DNA of 64,000 bases, from assembly GCF_000956595.1 (NCBI RefSeq), contig NZ_JYOO01000013.1:62001-126000 (forward strand), written 5' to 3'. This stretch comes from Priestia aryabhattai B8W22. Its GTDB lineage: Bacteria; Bacillota; Bacilli; Bacillales; Bacillaceae_H. Both the position numbers and the translations under genes were made by a program. The notes below the pieces were generated by a model that searched no databases, was not told the origin of the DNA, and saw only the letters and a program-made list of their open reading frames with translations. This document shows, piece after piece, positions 8,446 through 19,127 of this stretch; within the stretch, counting starts at the first letter, position 1; each line of letters starts with the position of its first letter.

Positions 8446-10125
8446 TCATGAAATACCTGTCATACGGTTAACTTTTTCATCTACTGGTACAACTGCATCA
8501 TGAAGGTGCTGTTCTAATTCATCCGTATAAGCTTTTGTTTGCTCAGGCGTCCACTTTAACTCTTCGGCCATATGAGCAATCACTTGTTTTTTCCAGCTTC
8601 TTACCCAGTTGATATCAAAGAATAAAGCGCCCGTACGTCGAATGAAGAAGTCCACTGGTTTTGAAACCATTTCTTCTTCTATGCCATATTGAATTTGCAA
8701 AAATACACTAGCTGGAAGGTCGCTGTTTTTTAGCTGATCCGGACGTTCAATCATATAGCGGTATACTTTATCTACGTTTGAGCCATAGCGTTTCACAAGC
8801 TTTTCAGCAGCGTCACGTGATAACCCTAGTTTGATGCCTTCTTTGACTTTTTGCTCTACAAACGTCGGGAACCCTCCTGAACCTCCCACATTACCTCCAG
8901 AAATCGGTAAATGTTTAGTTTGACAGCTTTCAAATTCGCGTCCTTCTGCTTTAAAATCTTCAGCTACGCGATTTACGACAATTTCAGCCATTTTACGATA
9001 CCCAGTTAATTTCCCTCCAGCGATTGTGATTAAACCTGATTCTGATGTCCAGATTTCATCTTTACGCGAAATTTCAGAAGGATCTTTTCCTTGTTCGTGA
9101 ATAAGTGGACGAACACCCGCCCAGCTTGATTCTACGTCGTCTACTGTAATATCAACCGTTGGGAACATATAGTTAATCGCATCGATAACATATTGACGGT
9201 CTTTTACAGTCATACGCGGATGTCTAGCGTCTTCTTTATAGACCGTGTCTGTTGTGCCTACGTATGTTTTTCCATCACGCGGAATCGCAAATACCATACG
9301 TCCATCAGGTGTATCAAAGTAAATGGCTTGTTTTAACGGAAAGCGCTCTTGATCAATAACTAAGTGAATTCCTTTTGTTAATTGAAGCTGCTTGCCTTTT
9401 TTTGAATTATCTTTTTCACGCAGCGTGTCCACCCATGGACCTGCAGCGTTGACGATTTTTTTTGCATAGATATTATATTCTTTATTCGTAAGCTGATCAC
9501 GAACAACAGCCCCTACTACTTTTCCTTTATCGTAGATGAAGTTTTCCACTTTTGTGTAATTGACTAAGTCTGCTCCTCTTGCGGCAGCTTCTTTAGCTAC
9601 TTCAATCGTTAAACGTGCATCATCTGTTTTATATTCAACATAGTAACCGCCGCCTTTTAAATCTTTAGATTTCACCAATGGCTCGCGGCTAAGCGTTTCT
9701 TCTGCGCTAAACATTTTGCGGCGCTCTGAGCGTTTTACACCAGCTAAGAAATCATAAACGCGCAGTCCAATTGAAGTTGAGAATTTACCGAATGTTCCAC
9801 CCGTATGGAAAGGTAACAGCATCCACTCCGGAGTCGTTACATGAGGGCCGTTTTCATATACGATGGCACGTTCTTTACCAACTTCGGCTACCATTTTAAC
9901 TTCAAACTGTTTTAAATAGCGTAGACCGCCGTGAACAAGCTTTGTTGAACGACTAGATGTTCCTGCTGCGAAATCCTGCATTTCAACTAATGCTGTTTTC
10001 ATGCCTCGATGAGTCGCATCAAGTGCAATACCTGACCCAGTAATTCCCCCACCAATTACTAGTAAATCGTATTGATTTTGTGTCATGTCTACCAATTTAT
10101 TCGAACGTGTTTGACTTGAAAACAT
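8446..10125 (-). CDS. glpD: Aerobic glycerol-3-phosphate dehydrogenase
   Basis: A 559-residue FAD-dependent enzyme that oxidises glycerol-3-phosphate to dihydroxyacetone phosphate at the membrane and passes electrons to the quinone pool. The FAD dinucleotide motif [17 protein letters not shown] begins near residue 20. [15 protein letters not shown] and the C-terminal helical domain are present, and the length matches B. subtilis GlpD (555). An RBS (AAAGGGGA) precedes the ATG. The gene has its own promoter and a GlpP-type leader terminator upstream. It is the last gene of the minus-strand glpP-F-K-D cluster. Confidence 0.96.
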   Translation of the reverse strand: MFSSQTRSNKLVDMTQNQYDLLVIGGGITGSGIALDATHRGMKTALVEMQDFAAGTSSRSTKLVHGGLRYLKQFEVKMVAEVGKERAIVYENGPHVTTPEWMLLPFHTGGTFGKFSTSIGLRVYDFLAGVKRSERRKMFSAEETLSREPLVKSKDLKGGGYYVEYKTDDARLTIEVAKEAAARGADLVNYTKVENFIYDKGKVVGAVVRDQLTNKEYNIYAKKIVNAAGPWVDTLREKDNSKKGKQLQLTKGIHLVIDQERFPLKQAIYFDTPDGRMVFAIPRDGKTYVGTTDTVYKEDARHPRMTVKDRQYVIDAINYMFPTVDITVDDVESSWAGVRPLIHEQGKDPSEISRKDEIWTSESGLITIAGGKLTGYRKMAEIVVNRVAEDFKAEGREFESCQTKHLPISGGNVGGSGGFPTFVEQKVKEGIKLGLSRDAAEKLVKRYGSNVDKVYRYMIERPDQLKNSDLPASVFLQIQYGIEEEMVSKPVDFFIRRTGALFFDINWVRSWKKQVIAHMAEELKWTPEQTKAYTDELEQHLHDAVVPVDEKVNRMTGIS

Positions 10126-10175
10126 ACGTCATTCCCCTTTCATTTTTCAAAGATATCAAAATTTTCCAATATACA

Positions 10176-10242
10176 AAAAGAGAGACCACAAATCACATAT
10201 ATAGTATACCTACATATGGATCTGTGGTCTCTCCGATTCTCC
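10176..10242 (-). promoter_or_regulatory. glpD leader terminator with GlpP antitermination motif
   Basis: In the minus-strand glpD leader, GAGAGACCACA (arm 10222-10233) pairs with the later TGTGGTCTCTC (arm 10181-10191), followed by TTTTTG. The first arm is preceded by GGAGAATCGGAGA; the whole motif (10224-10242) recurs in the glpF leader. In B. subtilis GlpP binds such leaders with glycerol-3-P and prevents termination. Confidence 0.8.
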
Positions 10243-10265
10243 AACCAATTTATTAACTTGAGTAA

Positions 10266-10274
10266 ATTATATCA
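10266..10274 (-). promoter_or_regulatory. glpD extended -10 promoter
   Basis: TGATATAAT on the minus strand is a consensus extended -10 element with a weak -35 (TTTAAT, 17 bp upstream). It sits 24 bp upstream of the leader antitermination motif. Confidence 0.6.
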
Positions 10275-10311
10275 TACATGCGCTTTTAATTAAAGGGTTT
10301 TCATCAAATAA

Positions 10312-11838
<1,527 letters not shown>

Positions 11839-11869
11839 TTATTGTACATAGTTAGATGGTAAAGCGCAT

Positions 11870-12697
11870 TCATTTTTTTGGTACTACTGCTGATTGAATT
11901 TGTGCTGCCTTTTGTTTAGAAACAGCGTAGATAACAGCTAAAACAATCACCGTAATGCTTAAAACAATCCATAAGCTGCTAGACATTTTATTTAAGAATG
12001 CCGCTTGATAAAATACTGCGCCAATTGATCCGCCTACTAAAGGACCCACTACTGGCACCCAAGCGTATTTCCAGTTCGAGCTGCCTTTGCCAGGTATCGG
12101 CAAGATAGCATGAGCAATACGAGGTCCTAAATCACGAGCAGGGTTGATGGCATAACCTGTTGTTCCTCCTAATGATAAACCAATACTTACGATTAAAAAT
12201 CCTACTACTAAAGGATTTAATCCATCTGTAAATTTATTTGCTCCAATCGCTAAGATTCCTACCACTAATACAAACGTTCCAATTGCCTCACTTAAAACGT
12301 TTGCAAATGGGTTAGCAATTGCTGGTCCCGTTGCGAATACGCCTAATTTTGTACCAGCATCTTTTGTTTCTTTCCAGTGTGGAAGATAGTGTAAATAAAC
12401 AACTGTTGCGCCAAGAATGGCTCCAATAAACTGAGCTAAGATGTACATCGGTACTTGTGACCACGGAAAATCACCTGTAATAGCAAGCGCTACAGTTAAC
12501 GCTGGGTTTAAATGTGCCCCACTCATATTACCAACCGCATATGCTGCCATCGCTACTGCCATTCCCCATCCCATTGTAATAACGATCCATCCTGAATTAG
12601 CAGCAAACGATTTTTTTAAATTGACGCCCGCACATACACCAGCGCCAAGGATAATTAAAATCATTGTTCCAATTATTTCTCCTAAGAATGCTTGCAT
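11870..12697 (-). CDS. glpF: Glycerol uptake facilitator (aquaglyceroporin)
   Basis: A 275-residue MIP-family channel with six membrane spans. Both half-helix NPA boxes are present (GAHLNPALTVA near residue 60 and GYAINPARD near 190; the Asp after the second NPA box is typical of glycerol channels). It lets glycerol diffuse in, where GlpK traps it. ATG 12697 was chosen because AGGGGAGG precedes it; an upstream in-frame extension lacks an RBS. It is preceded by a leader terminator with a GlpP motif and a promoter with a cre. Confidence 0.96.
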   Translation of the reverse strand: MQAFLGEIIGTMILIILGAGVCAGVNLKKSFAANSGWIVITMGWGMAVAMAAYAVGNMSGAHLNPALTVALAITGDFPWSQVPMYILAQFIGAILGATVVYLHYLPHWKETKDAGTKLGVFATGPAIANPFANVLSEAIGTFVLVVGILAIGANKFTDGLNPLVVGFLIVSIGLSLGGTTGYAINPARDLGPRIAHAILPIPGKGSSNWKYAWVPVVGPLVGGSIGAVFYQAAFLNKMSSSLWIVLSITVIVLAVIYAVSKQKAAQIQSAVVPKK

Positions 12698-12744
12698 ATA
12701 AATAACCTCCCCTTTGTATGAAAACAATTAAAATGATAAGAAAA

Positions 12745-12813
12745 CAAGAAAATCCACAATACATCCCCCTAATAAAATCATTAAAAGGCTATACCGTGGA
12801 TCTCCTATTCTCC
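12745..12813 (-). promoter_or_regulatory. glpF leader terminator with GlpP antitermination motif
   Basis: On the minus strand GAGATCCAC pairs (two G-U pairs) with GTGGATTTTC before TTCTTGTTTTC. GGAGAATAGGAGATCCAC at 12796-12813 shares GGAGAATnGGAGA..CCAC with the glpD leader. This is the second RNA target for GlpP. Confidence 0.8.
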
Positions 12814-12837
12814 CTCACATCTATTAACTTATCTAGA

Positions 12838-12866
12838 AGTTTACTAGATGATGAAAGCGTTGTCAA
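12838..12866 (-). promoter_or_regulatory. glpF promoter with overlapping cre
   Basis: -35 TTGACA (12861-12866), a 17-bp spacer and -10 TAAACT (12838-12843) on the minus strand. TGAAAGCGTTGTCA at 12852-12865 matches all fixed positions of the CcpA consensus TGWNANCGNTNWCA and overlaps the -35 and spacer, so CcpA should repress glpFK on glucose. Confidence 0.82.
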
Positions 12867-12875
12867 ACAGTTTTT

Positions 12876-13430
12876 TTAAGTTGAAATACTCCACAATTCT
12901 CTATTTGATGTTGTAACAGCAGAAGCCCCGGCTCCCAAAGCATTACGAACTTCTTCTTCGGTTCGTATTAAACCTCCAGCTAACACTGGAATGCCTGTTT
13001 CAGCTTTGACTTCTTGGATTAAAGTGGGCACAATTCCAGGAAGAAGCTCAATATAATCGGGTTTTACTTTCTTCATTAACTCGTAGCTTTTCTTCAAAGC
13101 CGTACTGTCTAATAAAAAGACCCGTTGAATGGCATAGATCCCTCTTTGTTTAGCTTTTAAAATGACGTTTGTTCTTGTCGAAATAATCCCCGCAGGCTTA
13201 AACTCCTGACACAAAAAATCAACCGCATACTCATCGTGCTTTAAGCCATGAATTAAGTCTAAATGAATGATTAGCTTCTTTTCATGCTTATGAACCTCTC
13301 TCATAATTCCTTTTAGCATGCCCACTTGATTGTCTAAAAGAACTCCGTACTCGTAATTACTTGCTAAAAAATTTTCCAATTGCTTCATATCTCGAACAGC
13401 GGGTAATACCGATTGTCCATGAAAACTCAT
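12876..13430 (-). CDS. glpP: Glycerol uptake operon antiterminator GlpP
   Basis: A 184-residue TIM-barrel-like regulator. Typical stretches are [41 protein letters not shown] and [14 protein letters not shown]. With glycerol-3-phosphate bound, GlpP binds the leader mRNAs of glpF and glpD and lets RNA polymerase pass their terminators. Both leaders are present just downstream, making a complete self-contained regulon. GAGGGG precedes the ATG. The gene sits upstream of the glpF promoter with its own transcription unit. Confidence 0.94.
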   Translation of the reverse strand: MSFHGQSVLPAVRDMKQLENFLASNYEYGVLLDNQVGMLKGIMREVHKHEKKLIIHLDLIHGLKHDEYAVDFLCQEFKPAGIISTRTNVILKAKQRGIYAIQRVFLLDSTALKKSYELMKKVKPDYIELLPGIVPTLIQEVKAETGIPVLAGGLIRTEEEVRNALGAGASAVTTSNRELWSIST

Positions 13431-13500
13431 GTTTTCCCCTCTTTTCCATGGTTAATACACAAAATTCATTGTAATAGTTTTTATTATGGCAAAAGTTGAA

Positions 13501-13534
13501 ATAAAAAACACCATGCATTTGCATGATGTTTTTA
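13501..13534 (-). terminator. Intrinsic terminator of the GNAT-nitrilase gene
   Basis: AACATCATGC pairs with GCATGGTGTT, with TTTTTAT following on the minus strand. Confidence 0.85.
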
Positions 13535-13543
13535 GAAAATACG

Positions 13544-15082
13544 TTATTTTTTATATTTAATATTGTAAACATCATGGCGTCGATCTTTTAATTGACGAAC
13601 CGTTCCTGATTGGCGCTGGCGACGAAGAATTTCTAAATCTACATCTCCAATAACCACCATTTCAATATTAGGATTACATTCTCCTACAATGCCGTCTCGT
13701 GCAAATTCAAAGTCAGATGGTGCAAAAATAGCAGACTGAGCGTACTGAATATCCATGTTTTCTGTTTCAGGCAGGTTTCCAACTGTACCTGCGATAACCG
13801 TATAAATTTGGTTTTCAATCGCACGGGCCTGAGAGCAGTATCTTACGCGCAGATAGCCTTGGCGGTCTTCCGTACAGAATGGTGTAAAAATAATATTTGC
13901 ACCTTTATCTGTAGCAATACGAGCAAGCTCCGGAAATTCAATGTCATAGCAAATTTGGATCGCAATTTTACCGCAATCTGTATCAAACACTTCAACTTTA
14001 TCTCCTGGGCTAATTCCCCACCACTTTCTTTCATTAGGTGTAATGTGCACTTTGTACTGCTTTTCAATTGTTCCATCTCGGCGGAATAGATAGGCAATGT
14101 TGAAGATATCTCCATTATCTTCTTCGACGAAGTGAGATCCTCCAATAATATTTACGTTATATTTAACCGCTAAGTTAGTAAACAGCTCAATGTACTCTTC
14201 AGTATATTCTGCTACGCGCTGAACCGCTTTGCTTGGAATCTTTTCATTCAAGAAAGACATTAGCTGAGTTGTGAAAATTTCCGGGAATACGCAGAAGTCA
14301 GCTTTTGCATCATAAGCAACATCTGTATAATATTCTACCTGTGTTGCAAACTCTTCAAATGAATTGATCTGTTTCATCATATACTGAACAACACAAATAC
14401 GCACTGGGAATGATGTTTTAAAATGGCGTTTTGAGCGGCGAACGTAATCTACGTTGTTCCATTCCATCAACGTTGCATACTTATTAGAAGCTAGGTCATC
14501 AGGAAGATAACCAGGGTTTATACGCATAAGCGTAAATCCGTTCATTAGCTGAAAAGATAGGACTGGATCATAAATTTTATGATGAATCACTTGCTCTACA
14601 TACTCTCTAGGCGACATTTCAGCTGAATGCTTATGGTAATTAGGAATTCTTCCTCCGATGATGATACTTTTCAGGTTCAATTCACGTGCTAAATCTTTAC
14701 GTGCTTCATATAAGCGGCGTCCTATTTTCATGCCGCGATACTTTGGATGAACCATTACTTCAATTCCATACAGATTGTAGCCTTCCGGGTTATGATTTGT
14801 AATGTATCCTTCGTCTGTAATATCGTCCCACGTATGCTGATCATCGTACTCATCAAAGTTCACAATCAAGCTTGAACAAGATCCGATAATTTCCCCGTCG
14901 TACTCTGCACATATTTGTCCTTCTGGAAAAATGGCCAGATGACTTTCAAGCTGTTCTTTTTTCCACGGATCCATTCCGGGGAATGATAGCTTTTGAAGTG
15001 CTAAAATTTCATCTATATCGTCCGGTTTGATGTTACGAATAATCATTTTTTTCTCGAATTTTGATAAATCTATTGTAGACAT
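13544..15082 (-). CDS. yhcX: GNAT acetyltransferase / carbon-nitrogen hydrolase fusion (YhcX-like)
   Basis: A 512-residue two-domain protein. Residues about 12-210 form a GNAT N-acetyltransferase domain (VMVHPKYRGMKIGRRLYEA is the acetyl-CoA loop). Residues about 225-495 form a nitrilase-superfamily amidohydrolase with the Glu-Lys-Cys triad visible as FPEIF, KVHITPNE and IQICYDIEFPE. The same fusion exists as B. subtilis YhcX. The fused activities suggest acylation and deamidation of one metabolite, but the substrate is not known. Related yhcT and yhcU genes lie nearby. It is monocistronic with its own terminator. Confidence 0.88.
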   Translation of the reverse strand: MSTIDLSKFEKKMIIRNIKPDDIDEILALQKLSFPGMDPWKKEQLESHLAIFPEGQICAEYDGEIIGSCSSLIVNFDEYDDQHTWDDITDEGYITNHNPEGYNLYGIEVMVHPKYRGMKIGRRLYEARKDLARELNLKSIIIGGRIPNYHKHSAEMSPREYVEQVIHHKIYDPVLSFQLMNGFTLMRINPGYLPDDLASNKYATLMEWNNVDYVRRSKRHFKTSFPVRICVVQYMMKQINSFEEFATQVEYYTDVAYDAKADFCVFPEIFTTQLMSFLNEKIPSKAVQRVAEYTEEYIELFTNLAVKYNVNIIGGSHFVEEDNGDIFNIAYLFRRDGTIEKQYKVHITPNERKWWGISPGDKVEVFDTDCGKIAIQICYDIEFPELARIATDKGANIIFTPFCTEDRQGYLRVRYCSQARAIENQIYTVIAGTVGNLPETENMDIQYAQSAIFAPSDFEFARDGIVGECNPNIEMVVIGDVDLEILRRQRQSGTVRQLKDRRHDVYNIKYKK

Positions 15083-15163
15083 ACGTTAAAACAACCCTTT
15101 CTCTCTCTTCATTAGGCAATTAGTTTCCCTGTTTTTTATTATAATAAACATTATTAAAAATTC

Positions 15164-15482
15164 AAAAAATGAGGTTGAGACATAACAAAATAAATCCAAT
15201 CTAAAGACGAACAAATGGATACATTAGCTCGTCTTTAGATTGTGACAACGCTGTTGATTTCCGTGCAAGACTTCGCTTTCCACGGGCGGCCGATGAGCCT
15301 CCTCGTCGCGTACGCTTTCCCCGCAGGAGTCTTCGCCTTGCCCTCCCACCAACTGCTAGAAAGAACGAAACAGATGAAACCTGCGTTCACCATAATAAAA
15401 AAACGAACCACGAATCAAACATGTTGATCAGTGGTTCGTTTTTCACTTAGGCTAAAATCCTTTTGTCCCAGCCTCATTTTTT
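15164..15482. repeat. MITE-like element with terminal inverted repeats and three hairpin/GC segments
   Basis: The left end AAAAAATGAGGTTGAGAC (from 15164) is an inverted copy of the right end GTCCCAGCCTCATTTTTT (15465-15482). Inside are a 13-bp hairpin AATCTAAAGACGA (15198-15210 with 15229-15241), a GC-rich core (about 15250-15345; TTGATTTCCGTGCAAGACTTC and GAGCCTCCTCGTCGCG) of a type repeated between genes in many Bacillaceae, and a terminator-like hairpin AACGAACCAC/GTGGTTCGTT (15402-15440). It has no transposase. The right end overlaps the stop codon of the next gene. Confidence 0.7.
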
Positions 15483-16251
15483 ATTTGCATATATCTAATT
15501 TTATAGATGTTTTTTTATTGGGGTAATTTTCAATAAATCCTGGTCCTAAAGAGACTTTAATGCCGTCTATTTTATATACATTATAGCGTTCACCGCGATT
15601 TAACGTACGAATCTTTACCCATTTTCCTTTTTCTTCTTTTAACAAAACCATCGGTGATTGAATCGTTACAAAGCCAATTTGGCCTTTTGAGAGCTTTTTC
15701 GTTTTACAAAGATTCTGGGCAACTGGAGTACTGCTTATTTTGTATTTGTTTTTAACAGCGATTGAATCAAAACTTTGAGAATGAAATTGACCAATAACCA
15801 CTTTTGTACCGGTTTGAACGTGGTCAAATAACCAGCGTACCTCTTCATCATACATACGAATACACCCTGAACTTGCGTAGGTCCCGATAGAACTTGGATT
15901 ATTATTTCCATGAATAGCATACGTCGTTCCATATGTTCCGCGCGCATTTAATCCTAGCCAGCGATCACCTAGCGGATTCCTAGGATCTCCTCCCCTAATA
16001 TTGTCTTTATAATAGGGGCGGTTTTTAATTTTATTCACAATGCTAAAGGTACCTTCCGGTGTATAGCTCATCTGCCTCCCTGTCGCAACTTTGAACGTCC
16101 TTACTAGTTTTCCTCCATCATAAAAAGCTAGGGTGTTAGTAGATTTGTTAATGATAATAAGTTGATTTGACGCCGCAGAAGCCTTGCCTGTCAGACCCAT
16201 CCCTGCGAGTAAAAAAACAAGCCCAACAAAAAAAACAGCCACCTTTTTCAT
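15481..16251 (-). CDS. Secreted L,D-transpeptidase (YkuD domain)
   Basis: A 256-residue exported protein with an N-terminal signal peptide (residues 1-26, cleavage after GKASA). Next comes a YkuD L,D-transpeptidase domain that makes 3-3 crosslinks or attaches proteins in peptidoglycan. The catalytic motif reads SSGCIRM, with an upstream IHGNNNP histidine; the family usually has SHGC or SNGC, so a Ser replaces the His/Asn next to Gly-Cys. The last ~85 residues form a separate beta-rich domain of unknown role. The stop codon lies within the inverted repeat end of the neighbouring element. A good RBS precedes the ATG. Confidence 0.88.
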   Translation of the reverse strand: MKKVAVFFVGLVFLLAGMGLTGKASAASNQLIIINKSTNTLAFYDGGKLVRTFKVATGRQMSYTPEGTFSIVNKIKNRPYYKDNIRGGDPRNPLGDRWLGLNARGTYGTTYAIHGNNNPSSIGTYASSGCIRMYDEEVRWLFDHVQTGTKVVIGQFHSQSFDSIAVKNKYKISSTPVAQNLCKTKKLSKGQIGFVTIQSPMVLLKEEKGKWVKIRTLNRGERYNVYKIDGIKVSLGPGFIENYPNKKTSIKLDICK

Positions 16252-16400
16252 TTATCGACTCCCCCAATTTCTCTTATATCTATATAAGAAAAGTATAGGA
16301 TGAAAGGCAAACCGTCAGAACACTTTTTACCTTATAAGTCAAAATACAATAAAATCTTTCACACACTCCTTTTTACTGACAAGAAGCAATAAATGTACAT

Positions 16401-16429
16401 AATAAAAACGGCCCTTTAAAGGGCCGTTT
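16401..16429 (-). terminator. Intrinsic terminator of the SurA_N lipoprotein gene
   Basis: AAACGGCCCTTTAAAGGGCCGTTT is a perfect palindrome, followed on the minus strand by TTATTAT. Confidence 0.9.
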
Positions 16430-16438
16430 CGTTTGTAT

Positions 16439-17233
16439 TTAAAGCTTCACTTCAACTTTTGCATTTTTCTTAAGTTCTTCAACTTTTTTCTCTAATGCTT
16501 CTTGTTTCTTTTGTTGTTCAAGCTGCTGCTTAATTTGAGGCTTTACGTCTTCAAGCTTTGGCATTTGAGATTGTTCTTTACCGCCGCTGGCTTGACTTTG
16601 GCTTTGCTTTGCAAATTGATCGTAATAATCTTGAATTTCTTTATCTGTTACTTCAGGTGTTTGGATATCTTTATCTACGTACTGCTGATATTTAATGCTG
16701 TCAGCCAGTTCAGACTTTAATTGTGATTGAGTTAATCCTGCATCTTTTAAAGCCGCTTTAAACTGTTTATCTGTCTTGAACTGCTTTTTCGTTTCTTTGA
16801 ACTTTTTATTTACTTCTTCATCAGTTGCTTTATAGCCTTTGTTTTCAGCTTCTTGTAATAGCAGCGTTTGACCCACTAAATTGTCAATGGTTTGTTGCTT
16901 TACTTGTTTAGCTGCTTCCTTAGAAGTTGGGTCTTGTCCCATTTGTTGGTACTGATTTTGTGATGTAGCAAGAGCTGCATTATATTCTTCACCAGAAACT
17001 TTTTTACCGTTTACAACCGCTACGGTTTTCTTTTCATCTACTTTTTGTTTCTCTAATTTTTTCTGCATTTCTTTTGCTTGTTTTTCCTGCTTCTTCTGAG
17101 CCTCTTTTTGCTGCTCAGTTTGTGCAGTTTTTTGATCATCACTCTTTGATTGCTTTGCATCATCGTTTGAACCGCATGCTGTTAAAGCTGCAGCAATTAA
17201 CCCAATGAGCAATGTATACATCAGTTTTTTCAT
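16439..17233 (-). CDS. SurA N-terminal-like lipoprotein (chaperone-type, no PPIase domain)
   Basis: A 264-residue lipoprotein with lipobox LTAC (Cys 20), so anchored outside the membrane. A long Lys/Gln/Glu-rich linker (residues 30-68) leads to a SurA_N-type chaperone domain that starts VAVVNGKKVSGEEYN. The parvulin PPIase domain of PrsA/SurA is missing: after VTDKEIQDYYDQ, where it would begin, there is only a low-complexity Gln/Lys-rich tail. A role in holding exported proteins is inferred; it cannot be a PrsA-type prolyl isomerase. Strong bias to charged residues and coiled coil. It has its own terminator. Confidence 0.82.
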   Translation of the reverse strand: MKKLMYTLLIGLIAAALTACGSNDDAKQSKSDDQKTAQTEQQKEAQKKQEKQAKEMQKKLEKQKVDEKKTVAVVNGKKVSGEEYNAALATSQNQYQQMGQDPTSKEAAKQVKQQTIDNLVGQTLLLQEAENKGYKATDEEVNKKFKETKKQFKTDKQFKAALKDAGLTQSQLKSELADSIKYQQYVDKDIQTPEVTDKEIQDYYDQFAKQSQSQASGGKEQSQMPKLEDVKPQIKQQLEQQKKQEALEKKVEELKKNAKVEVKL

Positions 17234-17628
17234 GATTAATCTCCTTTCATAATCCCAAACGATTATTAGCTATTCGAAAAAATCATCTAGGGGGCATTGT
17301 ATATGATATAGACGTAAAAAGAAACCATTTAGGCTAATTTTAAACATATGTAATAAGATTGAAACGTTTTGTAATCTTATGAAAGATAAATGCTTCCGTT
17401 TATACGACCTGTCTAATCATAACATTATTTAGTATGATTTACATAATTTACAGTCCATTATACATCTGGAAATTTATTTGTTATATGAAAAGCAATAGTA
17501 TTTGATTTCATGTTTCTATAAGAACTTTATCCGAATTTAACGATATCACAAGTTCTTTTTTTATCCAATTGAAAGCCGAAATTCATTAAAAAAAGAAAAA
17601 AGCATGGGATAATCATGCTTTTTTTCTT
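17234..17628. other. 395-base intergenic region
   Basis: AT-rich. The right end holds a minus-strand terminator for the YhcU-like gene (AGCATG 17601-17606 with CATGCT 17614-17619, then T-rich). At 17521-17563 AGAACTT pairs with AAGTTCT ahead of seven T's on the plus strand, a weak terminator-like hairpin with no gene before it. The SurA_N lipoprotein promoter must lie at the left end but could not be fixed. Nothing else is visible. Confidence 0.5.
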
Positions 17629-18021
17629 TCAATTTATGTATGAATTATAAAACGATTCATACGAATAAGTAATCAAATTGTTTTCTTTTGCAAAACATTC
17701 AATAGCAACAGGAAATAAGAACCCGTATTTTTTTAAAATTGCAATATTTTTTTCGAATTGCTCGCAGTCGCTTTCTTCAATCGGCCGATGTTGAATTGCT
17801 TCAATCACGGCAATTATTGTCTGAAGGCTACTAATGACTTGCAATGCTTCATCGAGTAAGCCATTATATAAATGGTCTGTACAATAATCTGGATTTAATA
17901 ATTCATCAGGATTAAGCTTATCTACGGATACATACCGAGGTAACAAATCATAGCAAAGCTGTTCAGTCAACTCTTCTATGTATTTCTCCATTTCTGGCGG
18001 AGCTGCTTGGGCAATTTTCAT
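17629..18021 (-). CDS. YhcU-like protein of unknown function (DUF5365 type)
   Basis: A 130-residue soluble protein. MKIAQAAPPEMEKYIEEL at the start and the central EALQVISSLQTIIAVIEAIQ resemble B. subtilis YhcU, and the neighbouring genes are YhcT- and YhcX-like, as in the B. subtilis yhc region. No catalytic motif, signal peptide or membrane span is visible. A GGGGG-rich RBS precedes the ATG and its own terminator follows. Its function is unknown; the family call rests on remembered similarity plus gene order. Confidence 0.68.
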   Translation of the reverse strand: MKIAQAAPPEMEKYIEELTEQLCYDLLPRYVSVDKLNPDELLNPDYCTDHLYNGLLDEALQVISSLQTIIAVIEAIQHRPIEESDCEQFEKNIAILKKYGFLFPVAIECFAKENNLITYSYESFYNSYIN

Positions 18022-18177
18022 GGTTACCCCCCCTTTTTTTCTCTTAACTTATGTCTCTTTATTTAGCATAACATAAACATAAAACGAGAACTTCAGGTAG
18101 TTATTTCCTCCTAATTATTTACAAGTTCTTTTTAAAGATCAAATGATATTTACTAGTATGTAAGGAAGGGATCAAAT

Positions 18178-19092
18178 ATGAATATACACGGCCAATGGCT
18201 AGAAGATAAAATCGGCAAAAATGATGCAGGTCAAACGATTGAAGATTATTTAAAAACAAAATGGCGTATTCCCAAAAAAACGCTGCATCAGTTTCGGATG
18301 AATAAAAATGTGCTTCTAAACGGTGAACCTTTACCATGGAGAAACACGCTTCAGGAAAATGATACAGTGTCACTTCCTTTTTTTGAAGCGGAGCTTAATG
18401 AAATAACACCTTACAATGTTGAGATTGAGATTTTGTTTGAAGATGAGCACGTACTAATCGTAAATAAACCAATAAACCTAGATACTCACCCTTCATTAGA
18501 GCAAGATCAAAAAACTCTTTTAAATGCTGTAGCTGCTTATTTTCAAAAAATTGGCCTTAAAACAAAGCCTAGACACGTTCACCGTTTAGATCGTGATACA
18601 TCGGGTGCTATCTTATTCACGAAGCACTTTGTAGCAAGCTCTGTATTTGATCAGCTGCTCGCTGAACGTAAAATTAATCGTACTTATATTGCCCTCGTCC
18701 AAGGAATCATAAAAAAAGAAGAAGGAATCGTTAATGAACCTATTGGACGCGATCGTCATCACGCTACGAGAAGAAGAGTATCTAGAACGGGACAAGCTGC
18801 CAAAACATCTTATCGGGTGTTGAAGCGTAATACGGCAAAAAATGAAACGCTTATTGAACTTTCGCTAGAGACCGGACGCACTCACCAAATTCGTGTTCAT
18901 ATGAGTCACATTGGCCATCCATTACTTGGTGATACGCTTTATGGAGGAAAGAAATTGAAAGAACAGCAGCAAGCTTTACACGCCATTAAGCTTTCTTTTA
19001 TACATCCATTTACTCATCAGCGCGTGTCAGCTGTTGCACCTCCAGATCAGCAGGTTTTTTTACCGATAGCAACTTGTTTTCCTATTAAATAA
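18178..19092 (+). CDS. yhcT: RluD-family RNA pseudouridine synthase (YhcT-like)
   Basis: A 304-residue RluA/RluD-family pseudouridine synthase. The catalytic motif HRLDRDTSGAILFTK (residues about 138-152) carries the essential Asp. TGRTHQIRVHMSHIGHPLLGD and the VNKPINLDTHPS loop complete the active site. The N-terminal ~85 residues form a short S4-like domain (LKTKWRIPKKTLHQFR). It converts specific uridines of rRNA or tRNA to pseudouridine; the target is not known. ATG 18178 follows AAGGAAGG at normal distance. It ends in a bidirectional terminator. Confidence 0.9.
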   Translation: MNIHGQWLEDKIGKNDAGQTIEDYLKTKWRIPKKTLHQFRMNKNVLLNGEPLPWRNTLQENDTVSLPFFEAELNEITPYNVEIEILFEDEHVLIVNKPINLDTHPSLEQDQKTLLNAVAAYFQKIGLKTKPRHVHRLDRDTSGAILFTKHFVASSVFDQLLAERKINRTYIALVQGIIKKEEGIVNEPIGRDRHHATRRRVSRTGQAAKTSYRVLKRNTAKNETLIELSLETGRTHQIRVHMSHIGHPLLGDTLYGGKKLKEQQQALHAIKLSFIHPFTHQRVSAVAPPDQQVFLPIATCFPIK

Positions 19093-19127
19093 AAAAGAGC
19101 GCCAATATGTTATTGGCGCTCTTTTTT
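19091..19127. terminator. Bidirectional terminator
   Basis: AAAAAAGAGCGCCAATA pairs with TATTGGCGCTCTTTTTT over a 3-nt loop between the converging yhcT and chemoreceptor genes. Confidence 0.93.

Noticed and set aside
15242-15427. 61-codon frame inside the MITE-like element
   Set aside because: It lies in the repeat's GC-rich core, starts without an RBS and its peptide follows from the repeat sequence.
17521-17563. Weak plus-strand terminator-like hairpin
   Set aside because: Seven AT-rich pairs with a large loop and no promoter or gene before it; not enough for an sRNA call.
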